From assembly GCF_023913775.1 (NCBI RefSeq), contig NZ_JAMXAX010000008.1, forward strand, positions 1 to 64,000: DNA of 64,000 nt, written 5' to 3'. The translations under genes and the position numbers were made by a program. This stretch comes from Acidovorax facilis. GTDB lineage: Bacteria; Pseudomonadota; Gammaproteobacteria; Burkholderiales; Burkholderiaceae_C. Every line of letters begins with the position of its first letter. Position 1 is the first letter of the stretch. The notes below the pieces were generated by a model. It saw only the letters and a list, made by a program, of their open reading frames with translations. It made no database searches and was not told the DNA's origin. Shown here one piece after another: positions 8,723 through 18,971 of the stretch.

Positions 8723-8782
8723 GTGGTTCCGTCGCTCATCCGGACGGAACCACAGCTCCGGTCAGATGAGCTCTGGTTTTTT
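8723..8782 (+). ncRNA. Structured region with overlapping hairpins and a T-run; possible small RNA
   Basis: GTGGTTCCGTC (8723-8733) and GACGGAACCAC (8743-8753) form an 11-bp perfect stem with a 9-base loop. CCACAGCTC (8750-8758) and GAGCTCTGG (8768-8776) form a second stem with one mismatch, followed by TTTTTT on the plus strand. The two stems share CCAC and cannot form fully together. The first loop also contains GCTCATC, complementary to GATGAGC at 8765-8771. On the plus strand this resembles a terminator with a competing hairpin, but no plus-strand gene lies just upstream. On the minus strand it would be the leader of the DapA-family gene. Function unknown; structure seen in sequence. Confidence 0.4.
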
Positions 8783-8892
8783 GGTTTTGCCCACGCACTG
8801 CAACGCCACCGCAAGTGCGGCGGTCATGGCAAAGGGGGTGTGCGTGGACATGGGCCGCAGTATAGCCAAGCGCCCCCGTGTTCCAAGGTTGG

Positions 8893-9252
8893 TCAGCCTG
8901 CCTGCGGTGGCTGGGCCGCGTCGGCTGCAGATTCAGGCTGCGGCGGAACCAGCACGGGGCATTGCCACACCAGCAGCTCGGCCAGCCGGGTGACGATCCA
9001 TGTCGCTTCGGCAACCGCCACGCCAGATTCGGCCGTGCACAGCCCCGCGTGGATGCGCTGCAGGATCTCGGTCTCGGAAGGCGCCTGCACGTGGTACAGC
9101 GTCTGCGCGTGCTCCACCAGGTGGCCTGCCAAGTCTTCGCACAGTTCGTAGCGGGCGCGCACGCCGTCCGCCTTTTCCGTCAGGCGCCCTCGGGTGTCGG
9201 TGTACACCGCCATGAAGGAGGGCGGCACGTGGATCTGGTTGTCGTCGTACAT
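8893..9252 (-). CDS. Small conserved hypothetical protein
   Basis: This is a 119-residue protein starting MYDDNQIHVPPSFMAVYTD. The centre, ARYELCEDLAGHLVEHAQTL, looks helical, and the C-terminal part WIVTRLAELLVWQCP is followed by a proline/alanine tail. I recall similar short proteins in Comamonadaceae annotated as ATPases with chaperone activity, but I see no nucleotide-binding motif to justify that name. There is no signal peptide or membrane segment. A terminator-like hairpin separates it from the next upstream minus-strand gene. Real gene likely; function unknown. Confidence 0.65.
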   Translation of the reverse strand: MYDDNQIHVPPSFMAVYTDTRGRLTEKADGVRARYELCEDLAGHLVEHAQTLYHVQAPSETEILQRIHAGLCTAESGVAVAEATWIVTRLAELLVWQCPVLVPPQPESAADAAQPPQAG

Positions 9253-9287
9253 GGCTTGTTGGGTGGTGGGCGCGGTTCGGGGGCAGT

Positions 9288-9311
9288 AAAAAAAGCCCGC
9301 CAGAGCGGTGC
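9288..9311 (-). terminator. Rho-independent terminator
   Basis: On the minus strand GCACCGC-TCTG-GCGGGC forms a stem with a single bulged A and is followed by seven T residues. It lies just after the stop codon of the 303-residue regulator-like gene and before the 119-residue gene, suggesting they are separate transcripts. Confidence 0.65.
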
Positions 9312-9313
9312 AG

Positions 9314-10225
9314 TCAGGGGTTGTGCACACCAGCGGCCTTATTGTGCGTGGGTGCTTGTGAGCGGGCTTGCAGGTGGTGCTGCGCCATGGCCGCTGTCTC
9401 TGCAAACCAGCCCAGCAGGTGCTGCAGCCAGATTTGCAGCTCCGCCTGAAAGCGGGGTGTGAGCGCGACGAGGCCCCGGGGCGCGTCCTGTGTGAGGTGG
9501 CCCTGCGCTGTGGCTTCATTGACCAGGTTGCGCACATGCGAGTGCGAAAAACCCAGGCGCTGCGCAAGCTCGCTGGCCCGCAGGGGAAACGGCGTGGACC
9601 CTTCTTCTCCAGGGCGGTGCACTCGGCAGTGTTCGCGCAACAGCAGCATGGCAATGCGGCCACCGCCGTCGCGCTGGTCAAACCAGTCCCAGCCGCCAAA
9701 CCGGCCCCGGGTTTCGGCCAGGCGATCCAGGATGTGGTCGGCCCCGGCCAGAAAGGCGGTAAAGTAGTCCGTATCGCTGTCCAGCCGCTGTGCATGGCCT
9801 GGGGGCAGGGCGCCCAGGGCCTCAGCGCAGTGCAGGTGGTGCCGCACCCAGGTGCGCAGGCCGTCCAGCAGCCGGGGGGTGGGCACCAGGTAGCGCACCC
9901 GGCGGTCGCCGGGGTCAATGTCCACCGCCACCATGCCCGCAAGGCGCAGCACCGCAAAGAACGTGGCCAGCGTGCGCCCACCCCCGGGCATGCGCCGCTG
10001 CAGCAGTGCCAGCGTGGGCCGGGGTGCCCCCCGCAATTGCCATTGGTAGTGCTGCACCACCAGCCGCCCCGCCGCATGCGACTGCAGCGCCCGGCCAAAG
10101 ATCTTGTTGATGAGGCGCTCGTTCCAGTGCAGCCGCAAAATGCCGTCGCAATAGGCCTCTACGGCCTGGGCATAGGTGTCCGGGGCTCGGGAGTCGAGCG
10201 CCTCGAAGGATTCTTGCAGGTCCAT
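9314..10225 (-). CDS. Winged-helix protein, probable transcriptional regulator
   Basis: This 303-residue protein has no close family I can name. Near residues 215-250 the segment LRASELAQRLGFSHSHVRNL reads as a helix-turn-helix, followed by VNEATAQGHLTQDAPRGLVA, which fits the wing of a MarR-like domain. The N-terminal two thirds are arginine- and leucine-rich with another possible winged-helix unit (RPTLALLQRRMPGGGRTLATF broken here at RPTLALLQRRMPG). No signal peptide or membrane segments are seen. It lies between two small minus-strand genes. Regulation is inferred from the helix-turn-helix pattern only; targets are unknown. Confidence 0.6.
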   Translation of the reverse strand: MDLQESFEALDSRAPDTYAQAVEAYCDGILRLHWNERLINKIFGRALQSHAAGRLVVQHYQWQLRGAPRPTLALLQRRMPGGGRTLATFFAVLRLAGMVAVDIDPGDRRVRYLVPTPRLLDGLRTWVRHHLHCAEALGALPPGHAQRLDSDTDYFTAFLAGADHILDRLAETRGRFGGWDWFDQRDGGGRIAMLLLREHCRVHRPGEEGSTPFPLRASELAQRLGFSHSHVRNLVNEATAQGHLTQDAPRGLVALTPRFQAELQIWLQHLLGWFAETAAMAQHHLQARSQAPTHNKAAGVHNP

Positions 10226-10254
10226 GGGGCGTGTTGCGGTGCAGAGTTGCTGAT

Positions 10255-10509
10255 TCAGTCCGGCGTGAACAGGCGCTCGAACTTGGCCTGGTCGGACGCC
10301 AGCTCAAAGGTCACCACCTGGCCCATTTTCATGTCCGACAGGCGGCAGGCGCCAAACAGGGTGGTTTTGCCCGCCAGCTCCATCACATCCAGGTCGATGA
10401 GGGCGTAGGGATGGGGCACGAACACCTGGTGCTCGAACACGTTGCGGACCGTGTTGCGTGGGGACGGGTAGAGCTTGTAGTGAGCGGTCTGAATCGTTTG
10501 TGTGGCCAT
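10255..10509 (-). CDS. Small conserved hypothetical protein
   Basis: The 84-residue protein starts at the ATG at 10509 (MATQTIQTAHYKLYPSPRN). It has a compact, mixed alpha/beta-looking sequence with HPYALIDLDVMELAGKTTLF in the middle and no membrane segment or known motif. It precedes the winged-helix gene by 29 bases on the same strand, so the two may be co-transcribed. I do not recognise it. Codon use is like its neighbours, which supports its being real. Confidence 0.5.
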   Translation of the reverse strand: MATQTIQTAHYKLYPSPRNTVRNVFEHQVFVPHPYALIDLDVMELAGKTTLFGACRLSDMKMGQVVTFELASDQAKFERLFTPD

Positions 10510-10589
10510 GGGCTTAAGGTGCAGGGGTGGCTGTGGTGCGAGCAAGTGCGGGTACAGTGCGGGCGAATCGTACAGACAAACCTTTTCAT

Positions 10590-10666
10590 GACTTGCGCAA
10601 AAATGGATTTCGGCAAGCAGTTCACTCCATGGCGAGGCGGCTGTTGCATCCCCATGTGCGCAAGTC
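10590..10666 (+). repeat. 77-bp inverted-terminus repeat, copy A
   Basis: The element starts GACTTGCGCA and ends TGCGCAAGTC, a perfect 10-bp inverted repeat at both ends. Its interior holds GGCAAGCAGTTCAC and GGCGGCTGTTGCATCCC, which recur in copies at 22890-22966 and 25845-25921. It ends 18 bases before the start of the small gene at 10685. No coding capacity is evident, so it resembles a miniature inverted-repeat element. Confidence 0.75.
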
Positions 10667-10684
10667 CTACTTTTTTACCAATCT

Positions 10685-10915
10685 ATGGCACGCAACAAAA
10701 GTGAATGGCCCGCCAAGGTGCTGGCGCTGGTCCGGGGCGGCAACCTGCCCGCCGCCATCGCACAGATCAAGGTCGCGCCCACCGTCGGTGACGTCACGCG
10801 CCTGCAGACCCTGCTGGCCCAGTTGCCTCCGTCGCCCGCACTGGCGCAGTTGAACAAGGTGGTGGAAGAAGAGCGTGCCCTGCTGGCCGCGCCCCGGTTG
10901 CACCGCTCGCCCTGA
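10685..10915 (+). CDS. Small hypothetical protein upstream of moaE
   Basis: This is a 76-residue basic, alanine/leucine-rich protein (MARNKSEWPAKVLALVRGGN...) with no signal peptide, membrane segment or known motif. It lies 48 bases before moaE on the same strand and just after repeat copy A. No clear ribosome-binding site precedes the ATG, which weakens the call. It looks helical throughout. It may be a short helical protein expressed with moaE, or a chance open frame. Confidence 0.45.
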   Translation: MARNKSEWPAKVLALVRGGNLPAAIAQIKVAPTVGDVTRLQTLLAQLPPSPALAQLNKVVEEERALLAAPRLHRSP

Positions 10916-10963
10916 AGACTCTTTTTGTCTGACTTCCACACGCCCCGTAGAGAGTTTTTTTCC

Positions 10964-11443
10964 ATGACCCTGCCCCGCGTTTCCATCCAGACCGAGGACT
11001 TCGACCTGTCCACCGAAGTCGCTGCGCTGCGCCGCGAAAACAAAGGCATCGGCGCAGTGTGCAGCTTTGTGGGCACCGTGCGGGATCGCAACGAGGGCGA
11101 CCAGGTGTCGTCCATGGAGCTGGAGCACTACCCCGGCATGACCGAAAAATCCATCGAAGCCATGGTGGACGAGGCCTTTCGGCGCTTCGATATTTTTGGC
11201 GCCCGCGTGATCCACCGCGTGGGCCTGCTGCAGCCGCTCGACCAGATCGTGCTGGTGGTGGTGACCAGCGCCCACCGGGGCCAGAGTTTTCAGGCCTGCG
11301 AGTTCTTGATGGACTACCTCAAGACCCAGGCACCGTTCTGGAAGAAGGAAGAAACCGCCCAGGGCGCGCGCTGGGTGGATGCCCGCGTGTCTGACGACGC
11401 GGCGCTGGCGCGCTGGGGCATTGTGGCGAACAACGCCGCCTGA
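10964..11443 (+). CDS. moaE: Molybdopterin synthase catalytic subunit MoaE
   Basis: The 159-residue large subunit of molybdopterin synthase transfers two sulfurs from MoaD thiocarboxylate to precursor Z. The conserved core SFVGTVRDRNEGD and the catalytic region FLMDYLKTQAPFWKKE are present; Lys120 and Lys127 correspond to the active-site lysines of Escherichia coli MoaE. The ATG at 10964 gives the normal length; an earlier in-frame TTG would add 13 atypical residues. It is separated from moaD by 3.3 kb. Function is secure. Confidence 0.95.
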   Translation: MTLPRVSIQTEDFDLSTEVAALRRENKGIGAVCSFVGTVRDRNEGDQVSSMELEHYPGMTEKSIEAMVDEAFRRFDIFGARVIHRVGLLQPLDQIVLVVVTSAHRGQSFQACEFLMDYLKTQAPFWKKEETAQGARWVDARVSDDAALARWGIVANNAA

Positions 11444-11578
11444 GCGGCCACTGCGCATTCCCGCCCCGGGTGGCCTGCGCAGATCCATGCAAACTTTGGA
11501 CTTGGCGGGTGTGCGCCTGAGTGTCCATACTGCGCCCTTTGTTTTATTGGCCTGCCCGGCAAGAAGCAGGTTACAGGT

Positions 11579-14500
11579 ATGCAGTTTTCAGCACCACTGC
11601 GGCTCGTCGAGGCTTCGCGACGTTCGCTTTCCGCCTTCTTCTCCTGCCGCTGGGCCAGCCAGCGTGCCCTGGCATGGTGGCTGTTGGCGGGCGCTGTGCC
11701 GTGCGCTGCTTGGGCACAGACGGGAACCTGGCGCGAAGCTGCCAGTTTGTCGCTCCCCCTTTTGGAGCACGCAGTCGTCGCGCTGGACTATGGGCCGGTA
11801 CTGGTGACCGGTGGGAGCTCCGGCTCTGGAGCCGTAGCCACCGTGGATCGCTATCAACCCTATATGGACTACTGGTGGGGGACGCTGGGCGACATGCGGG
11901 AGCCCCGAAGGCTGCACACCGCCACCCAGTTGCCCTACGGCAACCGGGTGCTTCTGGCAGGTGGTTTCTCGGGTGCTGCGCTGGCATCTGCCGAGGTTTA
12001 CGACGCCGTCGCGGGAACGAGCGTGGCAGCACCGGCGATGAGTGTGCCCCGGGCGCGCCATACAGCCACCAGGCTGCTGTCCGGAGATGTGTTGATCGTG
12101 GGCGGCAACCAGCAGGTGGGCGAGAGCGAAGTTTTTGTCCAGGGTGGCGGCTCTTCTGGTCACTGGAGTCCGACGGGCCCCGTCCAGGTCCGCAGGGAGG
12201 ATCACACCGCCGTCCTGCTGCCCTCCGGCAAGGTGCTGGTGGCTGGCGGAAGGTCTTATCTGGATGGTGCGTTGACTTCGGTGGAGGTGTATGACCCCGC
12301 CACCAACAACTGGTCGCCTGCAGGCTCCATGGCAATAGCCCGCTCCGGGCACACCGCGACACTGCTGGCATCAGGACAGGTGCTGGTGGCGGGCGGGCGG
12401 GACATTGCAATGCTGCCCCTGAACTCTGCGGAGCTATACGACCCTGCCACCAACACCTGGGCCTCGGTGGGCCCCATGGCGTTTGCGCGCGAACGCCACA
12501 CGGCCAGCTTGCTGCCGTCGGGTGAGGTGCTGGTGGCCGGAGGCTATACGCCCAACGGCAGTCCGGTGGCAGACAGTGCAGAACGCTTCAATCCCCTCAC
12601 CAAGGTCTGGCAAACGGACGCTCCCCTTCCGGAAGCCCGAGCCAATCACACCGCCACATTGGTTCCCACGGGCGAGGTGCTGCTGTTGGGGGGCGAGGGG
12701 ACCACATCGGCGCTGGAAAGCGCCGTCCGTTACCGCTACCCGCAGGGGCTGTGGGCAGACGCACAGGATCAGGCTACCGCGCGGGGCTTTCAGAAAGTGG
12801 TGCTGCTTCCCTCTGGAAAAGTGCTGGCGGTCGGGGGCTTGGGTGCGGCGGGGGCCGTGGACACCGTCGAACTGTACGACCCTGCACTGAACGGCTGGGC
12901 CCCTGCTGCCGCTATGAGCGAGCGGCGCCATCGGCACACCGTGACGCTGCTGGCCTCGGGCAAGGTGCTGGTGGCAGGCGGGGTTTCCTCCAAGTCTGCC
13001 GAGGTGTATGACCCCGTCACTGACACCTGGGCACCCACCCCCGACATGACCGTCGTCCGCGAGCGGCACACCGCTACCCGCCTGGCTGATGGCCGTGTGC
13101 TGATGCTGGGTGGTGAAGGGGCTGCAGCAGGTTCCGCAGAGATCTACGACCCGGACCTCAACACCTGGAGTGCCGCTGCGGCGCCCGGGCGCCTTCGCTC
13201 TCAGCATTCTGCTGTGCTGCTGGGCACCGGCAAAGTGCTGGTGTTGGGCGGCGACTCGGGCAATGTTGCACTGGCTGCAGAGGTCTACGATCCTGCCACC
13301 AACAGCTGGAGCGAGCACGGCCTGCTCAGCATGCGACAGGCCACACTGACACGGATGCCCTCAGGCCGGGTGCTAGCGGTGGGCGGCTATCACGGCAACC
13401 AGGCCTTGAGCATTGCCTATGTCTACGACCCGCAGACAGGGTGGAGCTGGGCCGGCGAATTGCCTGGGCGGCGTGCGCGGCATGCCTCCGTGCTGCTGAG
13501 CAATGGCCGTGTGCTCATCACCGGCGGCGACGATTCAGCGCCCGACTCGCCCGTCTCCAGCCCCTACGAAAGCTCGCTGCTGTACGACGAATCCACCGGT
13601 ACCTGGACCGAAGTGGCGCGCCTGCGCACCGCGCGGGCGGACCTCGCGCTCACCTTGTTGCCCTCGGGCCGCGTGCTGGGTGTGGGGGGCACAGTGGGGG
13701 CCAACCAGTACACCGCAGAGGTGGATCAATACGTGCCGGAGTTCACTGTCACGCCGGTTTTGCGCACGGGGGGCTACTTCATGCCCGTGGCCCCGGTGCA
13801 GGCGCTGCTGGGCGACAGCGTATCGTTTGCGCTGCATACGACGCCGGGCTATAGGGTGACTGCAGCCCAAGGCTGTGGTGGTTCCCTGGTGGGCACGGTG
13901 TACACCACTGGACCGATCACCGCCAATTGCAATGTGAGCGCCACCTTTGCGGTGGAACGCACCGTCACCGCCGTGGCGGGGGCTGGGGGCAGCATCACCC
14001 CGAGTGGTGCGCAGGTGGTTCCTCAGGGCGGCAAAGCCAGTTTCACCGTCACCCCCCAGCCGGGGTACCAGATTGCCTCGGTGACGGGTTGTGGCGGCAC
14101 GCTGGTGCAAGGCAGCTACACCACAGCGCTGATCCTGCAGGACTGCACTGTCACTGCGTCTTTCACGGCCACCCAGCACGCCATCACTGCCGTGGCGGCT
14201 GCGGGCGGCAGTATCAATCCGGCTGGGGCCATCAACGTGGCCGAAGGCCAAACGGGCGCCTTCACCGTCACGCCCGCTGCGGGCTACCGCATTGCGGCCG
14301 TCACGGGCTGCGGCGGCACGCTGGCGGGCAGCACCTACACCACGGCAGCGGTGACGGCCGCTTGCACTGTGCAGGCGCGTTTTGAAACCCTACCTACACC
14401 CACGAACACCGGGTCGGGGCCGGTCAACGTGGGCGTGGTGGATGGCAGCGCGGGTTGCCAGCTGGACCTGGCGGGCACCGGCCCGGTGGCGGCACCGGCG

Positions 14501-14932
14501 CCGTACCCCGGCGCCACTTTGCCGCACGGGGCGTTCCGCCTGCGGCTCATCAACTGCCAGCCGGGTGAGACGGTGCGTGTGGCGGTGACCTTTCCAGACC
14601 TCACGGGCTTCACGGTGAAGAAGTACGGCCCCACACCCGACAGCCCCTTGTCCAGCCGCTACTACGACCCCGTGAACCTGCAGATCAGCGGCAATACCGT
14701 GACCTACGATGTGACGGACGGCGGCTGGGGCGACAACAGCTTTGGCGCGCAGGACGGCACCATCAACGACCCGGTAGTCCCCGTGCTGCTGGCGCCCAGC
14801 CCGGCGGCCATCCCCACCCTGTCGACCTGGGGCCTGGGTGGGCTGGCGGCACTGCTGGGGCTGCTGGTGTTGCGGGGCGGCCGACGCACGTCTGCGCGGT
14901 TTGTTGGAGCGGTGGCTCAAACAAGATTTTGA
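11579..14932 (+). CDS. Secreted kelch-repeat protein with IPTL-CTERM sorting signal
   Basis: This 1117-residue exported protein starts with a basic region and a hydrophobic signal ending AWA/QTG near residue 46. About fourteen kelch-type blades follow, each with a G-[KRE]-VLxxGG core (for example GKVLVAGG, GEVLLLGG, GRVLITGG) and YDPATNxW, to roughly residue 720. Three repeats with PGYxxxxxxGCGG (PGYRVTAAQGCGG, PGYQIASVTGCGG, AGYRIAAVTGCGG) follow. Next comes a choice-of-anchor U-like domain with VTYDVTDGGWGDNSFG. The C-terminus reads IPTLSTWGLGGLAALLGLLV from residue 1078, then an arginine-rich tail: the IPTL-CTERM signal thought to be handled by an exosortase-type enzyme. Kelch blades usually form ligand-binding propellers. 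Substrate and partners are unknown. Confidence 0.85.
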   Translation: MQFSAPLRLVEASRRSLSAFFSCRWASQRALAWWLLAGAVPCAAWAQTGTWREAASLSLPLLEHAVVALDYGPVLVTGGSSGSGAVATVDRYQPYMDYWWGTLGDMREPRRLHTATQLPYGNRVLLAGGFSGAALASAEVYDAVAGTSVAAPAMSVPRARHTATRLLSGDVLIVGGNQQVGESEVFVQGGGSSGHWSPTGPVQVRREDHTAVLLPSGKVLVAGGRSYLDGALTSVEVYDPATNNWSPAGSMAIARSGHTATLLASGQVLVAGGRDIAMLPLNSAELYDPATNTWASVGPMAFARERHTASLLPSGEVLVAGGYTPNGSPVADSAERFNPLTKVWQTDAPLPEARANHTATLVPTGEVLLLGGEGTTSALESAVRYRYPQGLWADAQDQATARGFQKVVLLPSGKVLAVGGLGAAGAVDTVELYDPALNGWAPAAAMSERRHRHTVTLLASGKVLVAGGVSSKSAEVYDPVTDTWAPTPDMTVVRERHTATRLADGRVLMLGGEGAAAGSAEIYDPDLNTWSAAAAPGRLRSQHSAVLLGTGKVLVLGGDSGNVALAAEVYDPATNSWSEHGLLSMRQATLTRMPSGRVLAVGGYHGNQALSIAYVYDPQTGWSWAGELPGRRARHASVLLSNGRVLITGGDDSAPDSPVSSPYESSLLYDESTGTWTEVARLRTARADLALTLLPSGRVLGVGGTVGANQYTAEVDQYVPEFTVTPVLRTGGYFMPVAPVQALLGDSVSFALHTTPGYRVTAAQGCGGSLVGTVYTTGPITANCNVSATFAVERTVTAVAGAGGSITPSGAQVVPQGGKASFTVTPQPGYQIASVTGCGGTLVQGSYTTALILQDCTVTASFTATQHAITAVAAAGGSINPAGAINVAEGQTGAFTVTPAAGYRIAAVTGCGGTLAGSTYTTAAVTAACTVQARFETLPTPTNTGSGPVNVGVVDGSAGCQLDLAGTGPVAAPAPYPGATLPHGAFRLRLINCQPGETVRVAVTFPDLTGFTVKKYGPTPDSPLSSRYYDPVNLQISGNTVTYDVTDGGWGDNSFGAQDGTINDPVVPVLLAPSPAAIPTLSTWGLGGLAALLGLLVLRGGRRTSARFVGAVAQTRF

Positions 14933-14987
14933 GCAAAATTGGCCGCTAGCGCTTATTGGTAAAGCGCTGGCAGCTATAAATTTTGTA
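14930..14987 (-). repeat. Short imperfect palindromic repeat, copy 3
   Basis: On the minus strand this reads ATAGCTGCCAGCGCTTTACC then AATAAGCGCTAGCGGCC, the same element as at 2683. It touches the end of the kelch gene and may act as a 3'-end hairpin. Confidence 0.8.
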
Positions 14988-15232
14988 GTGATTGTGAATG
15001 GGGCGGATGGAAGGTTTCGGCTGCACCAGGACTTCGTCGGCTCACTGGGTTGCGGTGAGGCATCGCCAGAAACCACAAGCAGTCGTCGGGCCGTCCTACA
15101 AGGCGGCAGGGGGGGCATCGATAAATTAGCGCTACCGCTGGCAGTGACTGTTGAACGCCACAGTAGCAGCCAGAAAGAAACTCTCCGCACAGTTTCATCA
15201 TCGCGTGCGCTTCATCTCCTACAAGGCTTCCC
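14988..15232. other. Intergenic region between kelch gene and lipoprotein
   Basis: Together with the repeat this makes a 300-base gap. It must contain the promoter and ribosome-binding site of the lipoprotein gene. I see no coding sequence and no strong promoter match. CTACCGCTGGCAGTGACTG and the A-rich AGAAAGAAACTC segment are unremarkable. Confidence 0.4.
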
Positions 15233-15565
15233 ATGAAAAAATCCCTGCTGCTCGCTGCACTTATCGTTACTTTTGGTCTTGCCGCTTGCGAGAAAACGGT
15301 TGTGACCCCTCCCGCTACTGCCCCCGTGGTCGTGGTCCCGGGCCCGGCAGGCCCTGCTGGCGCCACGGGCGCAACCGGCTCGACCGGTGCCACGGTGGCC
15401 GTTCCCGGCCCTGCGGGCGAAACGGGTGCCACTGGCGCCACCGGTTCCTCGGGTGCTCCCGGTTATGACGGTGCCAAGGGTTCCACCGGCGCTACCGGTG
15501 CCGCGGGCGATACGGGAGCCGATGGCAAAAAGGGCGATACCGTGATCGTCGTTCCGGCCAAGTAA
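15233..15565 (+). CDS. Collagen-like repeat lipoprotein
   Basis: The 110-residue protein begins with a lipoprotein signal, [19 protein letters not shown], with lipobox LAAC and Cys19 as the lipidated residue. After a short proline/valine linker it consists of Gly-X-Y triplets from about residue 37 to 103 ([18 protein letters not shown] type), rich in Ala-Thr rather than proline, interrupted near VAVPGP. It should be membrane-anchored and could trimerise like other bacterial collagen-like proteins. It follows the kelch surface protein, but a 300-base gap argues against one transcript. A strong terminator follows. Function unknown; adhesion or an envelope spacer role would be inference. Confidence 0.8.
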   Translation: MKKSLLLAALIVTFGLAACEKTVVTPPATAPVVVVPGPAGPAGATGATGSTGATVAVPGPAGETGATGATGSSGAPGYDGAKGSTGATGAAGDTGADGKKGDTVIVVPAK

Positions 15566-15588
15566 TTTCTCGCGGACCCTTAAAAAAG

Positions 15589-15616
15589 CGCAGGCGGAAT
15601 ACCGCCTGCGTTTTTT
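15589..15616 (+). terminator. Rho-independent terminator after the collagen-like gene
   Basis: CGCAGGCGG-AATA-CCGCCTGCG is a perfect 9-bp stem with a four-base loop, followed by six T residues and preceded by six A residues. It should work in both directions and isolates the lipoprotein gene from clpB. Confidence 0.9.
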
Positions 15617-15758
15617 GCTTTGCGGGCCCACGGATGTGCAGCCCTTGCCGGGCTCAGCGCAGGCGGTCTGAGCCGGCGGTGATCAAATGAATCGGTTCAA
15701 GGCATCAGGGCGCCTGGGCGATGATTGATCTGGCGCAAGGCCCGCGCTGGGGCGTCGT

Positions 15759-15787
15759 CTTGAAATTCCAGAAGATTTGCCCCAAGT
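15759..15787 (+). promoter_or_regulatory. Sigma-32 heat-shock promoter of clpB
   Basis: CTTGAAA (15759-15765), a 14-base spacer, then CCCCAAGT (15780-15787) match the heat-shock consensus CTTGAAA and CCCCATNT closely, with spacing in the accepted range. It lies 26 bases upstream of the clpB start. This predicts heat induction of clpB through RpoH. Confidence 0.85.
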
Positions 15788-15812
15788 GCAGCGCAATTCG
15801 GAGGACATCCAC

Positions 15813-18419
<2,607 letters not shown>

Positions 18420-18428
18420 TCGGGACCA

Positions 18429-18456
18429 GGGGAGAAGGGGGTAACCCCTTTTCCCC
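18429..18456 (+). terminator. Hairpin downstream of clpB
   Basis: GGGGAGAAGGGG-GTAA-CCCCTTTTCCCC makes a 12-bp stem with one G-U pair and a GTAA (GNRA-type) tetraloop, ten bases after the clpB stop. TCTT follows rather than a pure T-run, so it may terminate or protect the 3' end. Confidence 0.65.
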
Positions 18457-18485
18457 TCTTCCCAGATGTGAAGGAGAGGTGACGT

Positions 18486-18842
18486 TTGAATGATTTTGTT
18501 GCGGGCGTTGTGCGCCTTTTGCTGCGGGTAGTGGTCGTCGCCATGGGCTTGGTGCTGTTTGCCAGCCTGCTGGTGGCGGTGATGGTGCTCGCGCTGGTCT
18601 GGGCATTGCGCGCGGGCTGGGCTCGCCTGACAGGCCGCCCCGTGACCCCGTGGGTCATGCGCATGGACCCGCGCACGGGCTTCAGCACGGTGTTTCGCTC
18701 TACCGAGCGCTGGTCCTCGGGCCGCCGTGGCGCCGCGCCAGCGGCGCCTGACGCCAGCGAAGAGACCGCAGCATCGCGCCGGGGTGGCATCCTGCCTGGC
18801 GCCGCTGAGGTCACGGACGTCGAGGCGCGCGAAGTGCGCTGA
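18486..18842 (+). CDS. Small single-span membrane protein
   Basis: This 118-residue protein seems to start at TTG (18486): GGAG lies nine bases upstream and the frame reads MNDFVAGVVRLLLRVVVVAM. A long hydrophobic segment, about residues 8-40, forms one or two membrane passes. The rest is basic and alanine-rich (TGRPVTPWVMRMDPRTGFST), presumably cytoplasmic. No family is recognised. It follows clpB after a hairpin and may be independently transcribed. The nearby ATG at 18490 is in another frame and closes quickly. Confidence 0.6.
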   Translation: MNDFVAGVVRLLLRVVVVAMGLVLFASLLVAVMVLALVWALRAGWARLTGRPVTPWVMRMDPRTGFSTVFRSTERWSSGRRGAAPAAPDASEETAASRRGGILPGAAEVTDVEAREVR

Positions 18843-18971
18843 AGGGGCGCTTCTGACCGGGCACTGCCCCGCACCATGCCCCATCCAGCGCGGAGCCGCA
18901 GGGAGCCTGCACCGGTGTCGCCTCTGCTTTTTTCGTGACGCGCCCGTCGGGGTGTCTTCTATGATCCAACC

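Noticed and set aside
12240-14400. Regularly spaced DNA repeats that could suggest a CRISPR or tandem array
   Set aside because: The periodicity is that of the kelch blades and GCGG units in one reading frame; the repeats are degenerate and coding.
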